Shown in pieces: positions 4,977 through 8,274 of a DNA stretch of 8,274 nt; the first letter of the stretch is position 1; each line of letters starts with the position of its first letter. Position numbers and translations under genes: made by a program. This DNA is from Anaerolineales bacterium (lineage in GTDB: Bacteria; Chloroflexota; Anaerolineae; Anaerolineales; Villigracilaceae): assembly GCA_025056515.1 (NCBI GenBank), contig JANWWB010000363.1, positions 1 to 8,274 of the forward strand, read 5' to 3'. The notes under the pieces were generated by a model, which was given only the letters and a program-made list of their open reading frames with translations, was not told the DNA's origin and did no database searches.

Positions 4977-6709
4977 ATCCTTCGTTGAGTTGGCGCTATG
5001 GATTGGTCGCCGCCTTGTTGGGGCTGATGGCGTTGGCGATTATTGTTCAAATCGTCCGCATCCAAACGGATCCGGAGATTCATGCACTGATCGGGCGGAG
5101 CGAGACCGTTGTGCGCTACTATTACCCAGCGCGTGGCAACATTTACGATCGCGACGGCCATCTGTTGGCGGGCAACATCACCGTTTATGAAGTGACGGTC
5201 TCTTTACCAGAGATGAAGCCTGAAGATATTCATCCAATTGCCTTGGCGGCGCAGGTGTACCTTGGGCGTGATTATGAAACGGTTGCAACCTTGCTTGCCA
5301 ATCCGCCGAATGGGGCAGTGTCGGTGCGGATTGCCGACTATGTCAGCGTTGAACAAGTGGAACAGTTGCAGAGTTTTATGAATTCTCTGATGAATGATCC
5401 GAATGGCAATCCGCTTGCCTCCCTTGGATTCCGGGCGCATCTCGGGCGTAGTTATCCAGAAGGGGAGCTTGCCTCGAACGTGCTCGGCTTTGTCACGCAA
5501 AATGAGGCAGGGTATTTCGGCGTGGAAGCGCGCTATAACAACTTGCTCTCTGGTATTCCGGTAGCTTTGCGTGTGCCGGTTGACCCAAGGCGGGCAGTGG
5601 AATGGCCGCAAATACCACCAGGAGCCTCAATTATTTTGACGATTGACCGCGAGTTGCAAAAAGAGACGGAAGAAATTCTCGACCGGGCTTTAAGCGAAAC
5701 CGGCGCTGAGTCCGGTGTCATTATCGTCATGAACCCTCGGAATGGTGAAATTCTTGCTCTGGCAACCACACCGCGCATTCATCCTGCTGAATATTATCGC
5801 CTGCCTGAGGTCTTTCCAGGAGAGACGCCCTTTAATCGTGCGATTAGTCAAGCCTATGAGCCGGGTTCTGTCATGAAAATTTTGACCATGGCTGCTGCTT
5901 TGGATGCCGGTGTGGTCACGCCTGGTACGCTCTATTTCGACACCGGCGTCATTAACGTCGGTGGGCAAAATATCTATAACTGGGACCGAGGCGCTTGGGG
6001 CTATCAAGATATGACCGGTTGTTTGGCCTATTCGCTCAATACCTGTCTCTCATGGGTGGCCTCTCAATTAGGCGCAGAAAAGTTTTACGATTATATGCAG
6101 GCTTTTGGTATTGGACATCCAACCGGTATTGATTTGGACGGCGAAATTACCGGCCGGCTGAAATTGCCAGGCGATGAAGACTGGACCCCCGTGGAGCTGG
6201 CGACCAATTCTTTTGGACAAGGTGTTTCGGTTACACCGATGCAGCTGGTGATGGCAGCTTCGGCGCTGGCTAATCATGGGCAAATGGTCTATCCCCATGT
6301 CCTCTATGCCACCGTGCAGGATGGACAGCAGCATACCGTTGTTCCACAGATTGCCGGTCAACCGATTCGCCCCGAGACAGCGCGCACGATTAGCGAGATG
6401 TTGGCCGTGGCGCTGGAACAGGAAGGCAAACGGGCATTGACGCCTGGCTATCGGGTAGCCGGAAAGACCGGTACCGCACAAATCCCCACTCGTTATGGCT
6501 ACGATCCTGAACTCACCAACGCTTCCTTCATCGGGTGGGGGCCGGTAGATGACCCGCAATTTCTGATCTTCGTCTGGCTAGAGAAGCCACGCAGCTCACC
6601 TTGGGGTTCGGTGGTTGCTGCTCCGGTCTTCCAACAAGTGGTGGAAAAAACCGTGGTTTTGCTGGGTATCCCGCCCGATTCGGTTCGGGCGCAATGGGCA
6701 GGTCGTTAA
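4973..6709 (+). CDS. ftsI: Class B penicillin-binding protein, septal transpeptidase FtsI (PBP3/PBP2-like)
   Basis: FtsI cross-links septal peptidoglycan as a D,D-transpeptidase, anchored in the membrane with its catalytic domain outside. The 578-residue protein has a short N-terminus and one membrane span (about 10-28). The dimerisation/pedestal domain has the class B signature PARGNIYDRDG (52-62), RSYPEG (159-164) and GVEARYNNLLSG (183-194). The transpeptidase domain follows with all three active-site motifs: SVMK (Ser299, Lys302), SLN (354-356) and KTG (498-500). No PASTA domains follow, unlike many Firmicutes and Actinobacteria homologues. The GTG start overlaps the ftsL stop by 4 nt and has a good Shine-Dalgarno. 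The stop is 1 nt before murF. Two cysteines (350 and 358) bracket the SLN motif. Position right after ftsL makes a septal role more likely than an elongation PBP2 role. Confidence 0.95.
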   Translation: MNPSLSWRYGLVAALLGLMALAIIVQIVRIQTDPEIHALIGRSETVVRYYYPARGNIYDRDGHLLAGNITVYEVTVSLPEMKPEDIHPIALAAQVYLGRDYETVATLLANPPNGAVSVRIADYVSVEQVEQLQSFMNSLMNDPNGNPLASLGFRAHLGRSYPEGELASNVLGFVTQNEAGYFGVEARYNNLLSGIPVALRVPVDPRRAVEWPQIPPGASIILTIDRELQKETEEILDRALSETGAESGVIIVMNPRNGEILALATTPRIHPAEYYRLPEVFPGETPFNRAISQAYEPGSVMKILTMAAALDAGVVTPGTLYFDTGVINVGGQNIYNWDRGAWGYQDMTGCLAYSLNTCLSWVASQLGAEKFYDYMQAFGIGHPTGIDLDGEITGRLKLPGDEDWTPVELATNSFGQGVSVTPMQLVMAASALANHGQMVYPHVLYATVQDGQQHTVVPQIAGQPIRPETARTISEMLAVALEQEGKRALTPGYRVAGKTGTAQIPTRYGYDPELTNASFIGWGPVDDPQFLIFVWLEKPRSSPWGSVVAAPVFQQVVEKTVVLLGIPPDSVRAQWAGR

Positions 6710-6710
6710 A

Positions 6711-8135
6711 ATGTTAACTTTAGCCGATGTTTTCGAAGCGCTTACTTCTCATCGTCCGCCGCATGCTGACATAGTAATTCCCGAGGCGGCGATTGACTCG
6801 CGTCAGGTTATTCCGGGGGGATTGTTTGTCGCTATTCCCGGGGAACGCACCGATGGGCATGCCTATGTTGCCGATGCCTTTCGACGTGGGGCGTCGTTTG
6901 CGTTAATTGAGCATGATTTGCCTGATACTTCGTTCCGGATCTTAGATTTGTCTTCTCCTGCCGAGTCTTGGGAAACTGATGAAGCGTTGACCCCGCCGCT
7001 TTGCTTGCGTGTCCCGAATACCGTCTTAGCGCTTCAGCAGATTGCACGCTTTTGGCGCCGTAAATTGGATGTGCGTGTGATCGGCATCACCGGTTCGGTA
7101 GGCAAGTCCACCACGAAGGAAGCGATTGCCGATGTCTTGGGTGTTCGGTATCGTACACTCAAAAATCCGGGCAATTACAACAACGAAATTGGCCTGCCTC
7201 TCACACTCTTGCGCTTGGGGCCAGGGTATGAGCGCGCCGTGCTGGAAATGGGTTTTTATGTGCCGGGCGAGATTGCCATGCTTTGCGAAATTGCTCAACC
7301 GTCGATTGGCGTCATCACAAATATTGGGACTGTACACGCCGAACGAGCCGGTTCCCAAGAGGCCATCTTCCGAGGCAAGTCCGAGCTGGTGCAAGCTTTG
7401 CCGGCGGATGGTTTTGCCATTCTGAACCTCGACGATTCGTGGGTGCGCAAGATGGCTGAGCTTACCAAGGCGCAAGTCTTCTTCTACGGTCTGAACCCTC
7501 AGGCTGATTTGTGGGCTGACCAGATCGAGGGACTGGGCTTGGAAGGCATTCGCTTCCGCTTACATTATCGGGGCGAGACGTTGCATGTTCGTTTGCCGAT
7601 GATTGGGCAACATTCGGTTCATACGGCCTTGCGAGCGGCAGCGGTTGGATTGGTGGAAGGCTTAGATTGGTCGGAAATTATCGAGGGCTTGCGCATGGGG
7701 CAGATGCAATTGCGCCTGACGGCTATTCGTTTGCCGAATGGCGCCCTTATCTTGGACGATACCTACAACGCCTCTCCTGAATCGACTTTGGCGGCTCTTA
7801 ACTTACTGGCAGAATTGGAAGGTCGCCGGATTGCTGTTTTGGGTGATATGCTCGAACTTGGACCATACGAAAAGCAAGGCCATGAAATGGTCGGCATGCG
7901 TGCTGCACAGGTGGCTGACTTGCTGGTGACGGTCGGACCGCGTGGCCGTTTGATTGCGGCCGCTGCTCGACGCGCCGGGTTGTCCCCCAAGCGCATTGCC
8001 GAGTTTGAGCGCTCCTTGGAGGTGATTCCCTATCTACGCCGAATTCTACAGCAGGGAGATGTCGTGCTGGTCAAGGGTTCGCATGGGATGCGCATGGACA
8101 CGATTGTAGCAGCGTTGGAGGCCGACCATGAATAA
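6711..8135 (+). CDS. murF: UDP-N-acetylmuramoyl-tripeptide--D-alanyl-D-alanine ligase MurF
   Basis: MurF uses ATP to join D-Ala-D-Ala to UDP-MurNAc-tripeptide, the last cytoplasmic step in building the pentapeptide precursor. The 474-residue length fits the family. The N-terminal substrate domain includes IDSRQVIPGGLFVAIPGERTDGH. The central ATPase domain has the P-loop GITGSVGKSTTKE (125-137, Lys132), NPGNYNNEIGLPL (152-164), EMG (179-181), NIGTVH (204-209) and FRGKSE (220-225), whose Lys223 is the likely carbamylated lysine. The C-terminal domain contains DDTYNASPES (349-358), AVLGDMLELG and KGSHGMRMD (455-463). NPGNYNNEIG and DDTYNASP separate MurF from MurE, MurC and MurD. The ATG at 6711 lies 1 nt after the ftsI stop, without a strong Shine-Dalgarno, so translation is probably coupled. 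It follows ftsI directly, with no murE between. Confidence 0.96.
   Translation: MLTLADVFEALTSHRPPHADIVIPEAAIDSRQVIPGGLFVAIPGERTDGHAYVADAFRRGASFALIEHDLPDTSFRILDLSSPAESWETDEALTPPLCLRVPNTVLALQQIARFWRRKLDVRVIGITGSVGKSTTKEAIADVLGVRYRTLKNPGNYNNEIGLPLTLLRLGPGYERAVLEMGFYVPGEIAMLCEIAQPSIGVITNIGTVHAERAGSQEAIFRGKSELVQALPADGFAILNLDDSWVRKMAELTKAQVFFYGLNPQADLWADQIEGLGLEGIRFRLHYRGETLHVRLPMIGQHSVHTALRAAAVGLVEGLDWSEIIEGLRMGQMQLRLTAIRLPNGALILDDTYNASPESTLAALNLLAELEGRRIAVLGDMLELGPYEKQGHEMVGMRAAQVADLLVTVGPRGRLIAAAARRAGLSPKRIAEFERSLEVIPYLRRILQQGDVVLVKGSHGMRMDTIVAALEADHE
8117..8121 (+). promoter_or_regulatory. Ribosome binding site of mraY inside murF
   Basis: GGAGG lies 6 nt before the ATG at 8128, within the last codons of murF. 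It is the strongest correctly spaced Shine-Dalgarno in the operon segment and fixes the mraY start. Confidence 0.75.
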
Positions 8136-8274
8136 TCCTACCTTGGCTATCAGCTTGGCTGGGTTGGCTTTTATGATGACCGTCATTTGGGGCGAGCCTT
8201 TGTTGCGCATCCTGCGCCATTACAAAATCGGCAAACTGATTCGCATCGAAGAACCCGGACGGCATTTTACCAAG
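8128..8274 (+). CDS. mraY: Phospho-N-acetylmuramoyl-pentapeptide-transferase MraY, N-terminal part (cut by right edge)
   Basis: MraY transfers phospho-MurNAc-pentapeptide from UDP to undecaprenyl phosphate, forming lipid I in the cytoplasmic membrane. Only the first 49 codons are present. They encode a hydrophobic first membrane span (about residues 5-22, ending near MMTVIWG), then LLRILRHYKIGKLIRIEEPG and RHFTK. This corresponds to the conserved MraY segment KxGKxIRxEGPxxHxxK that precedes the GTPTMGG motif, which would lie just beyond the window. The gene overlaps the murF stop by 8 nt, has a well-placed GGAGG, and its position after murF is standard for dcw clusters. The reading frame stays open to the last base. 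Confidence 0.9.
   Translation, partial: MNNPTLAISLAGLAFMMTVIWGEPLLRILRHYKIGKLIRIEEPGRHFTK

Overview
The window looks like a bacterial chromosome segment, most likely from Chloroflexota and probably class Anaerolineae. This placement is an inference. It rests on an Agl23-type membrane protein (a family I know mainly from haloarchaea and Chloroflexi), on the style of the MraZ, FtsI and MraY sequences, and on a moderate G+C content. No tRNA, rRNA, CRISPR array, insertion sequence or phage gene was seen.

Left part (1-2734), minus strand. A large multi-membrane-span protein of the Agl23 family (TIGR03663 type) runs off the left edge. Its start is at 1582, directly behind an extended -10 promoter that would give an almost leaderless mRNA. 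After a 225-bp gap that holds only a small hairpin comes a class I SAM-dependent methyltransferase (1808-2734) of the RlmI/RlmK-like group. It lacks the cysteine used by m5C enzymes.

Middle (2735-3047). This is a divergent intergenic region. It contains a convincing promoter for the rightward operon (TTGCAT, 17 bp, TGCTACAAT), then three 10-bp-phased MraZ boxes, then a GC-rich hairpin in the mRNA leader. An 11-bp copy of the -10 region lies 61 bp upstream.

Right part (3048-8274), plus strand. This is the start of a division and cell wall (dcw) operon: mraZ, rsmH, ftsL, ftsI (class B PBP), murF, and the first 49 codons of mraY. Most junctions are extremely tight: mraZ/rsmH overlap by 4 nt, ftsL/ftsI overlap by 4 nt, ftsI/murF are 1 nt apart and murF/mraY overlap by 8 nt. 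The exception is rsmH/ftsL, with a 79-nt gap that contains the second copy of a 31-bp direct repeat. Removing one 50-bp period would extend RsmH by 11 residues and recreate an ATGA overlap with ftsL, so the gap looks like a fairly recent rearrangement.

The genes act together. MraZ probably represses the operon through its boxes, RsmH methylates 16S rRNA, FtsL and FtsI belong to the septal peptidoglycan synthesis complex, and MurF and MraY make the last soluble and first lipid-linked peptidoglycan precursors. murE, which normally sits between ftsI and murF, is absent here. The window is otherwise conventional. The most unusual items are the rsmH/ftsL repeat, the operator and hairpin leader, and the Agl23-like gene.
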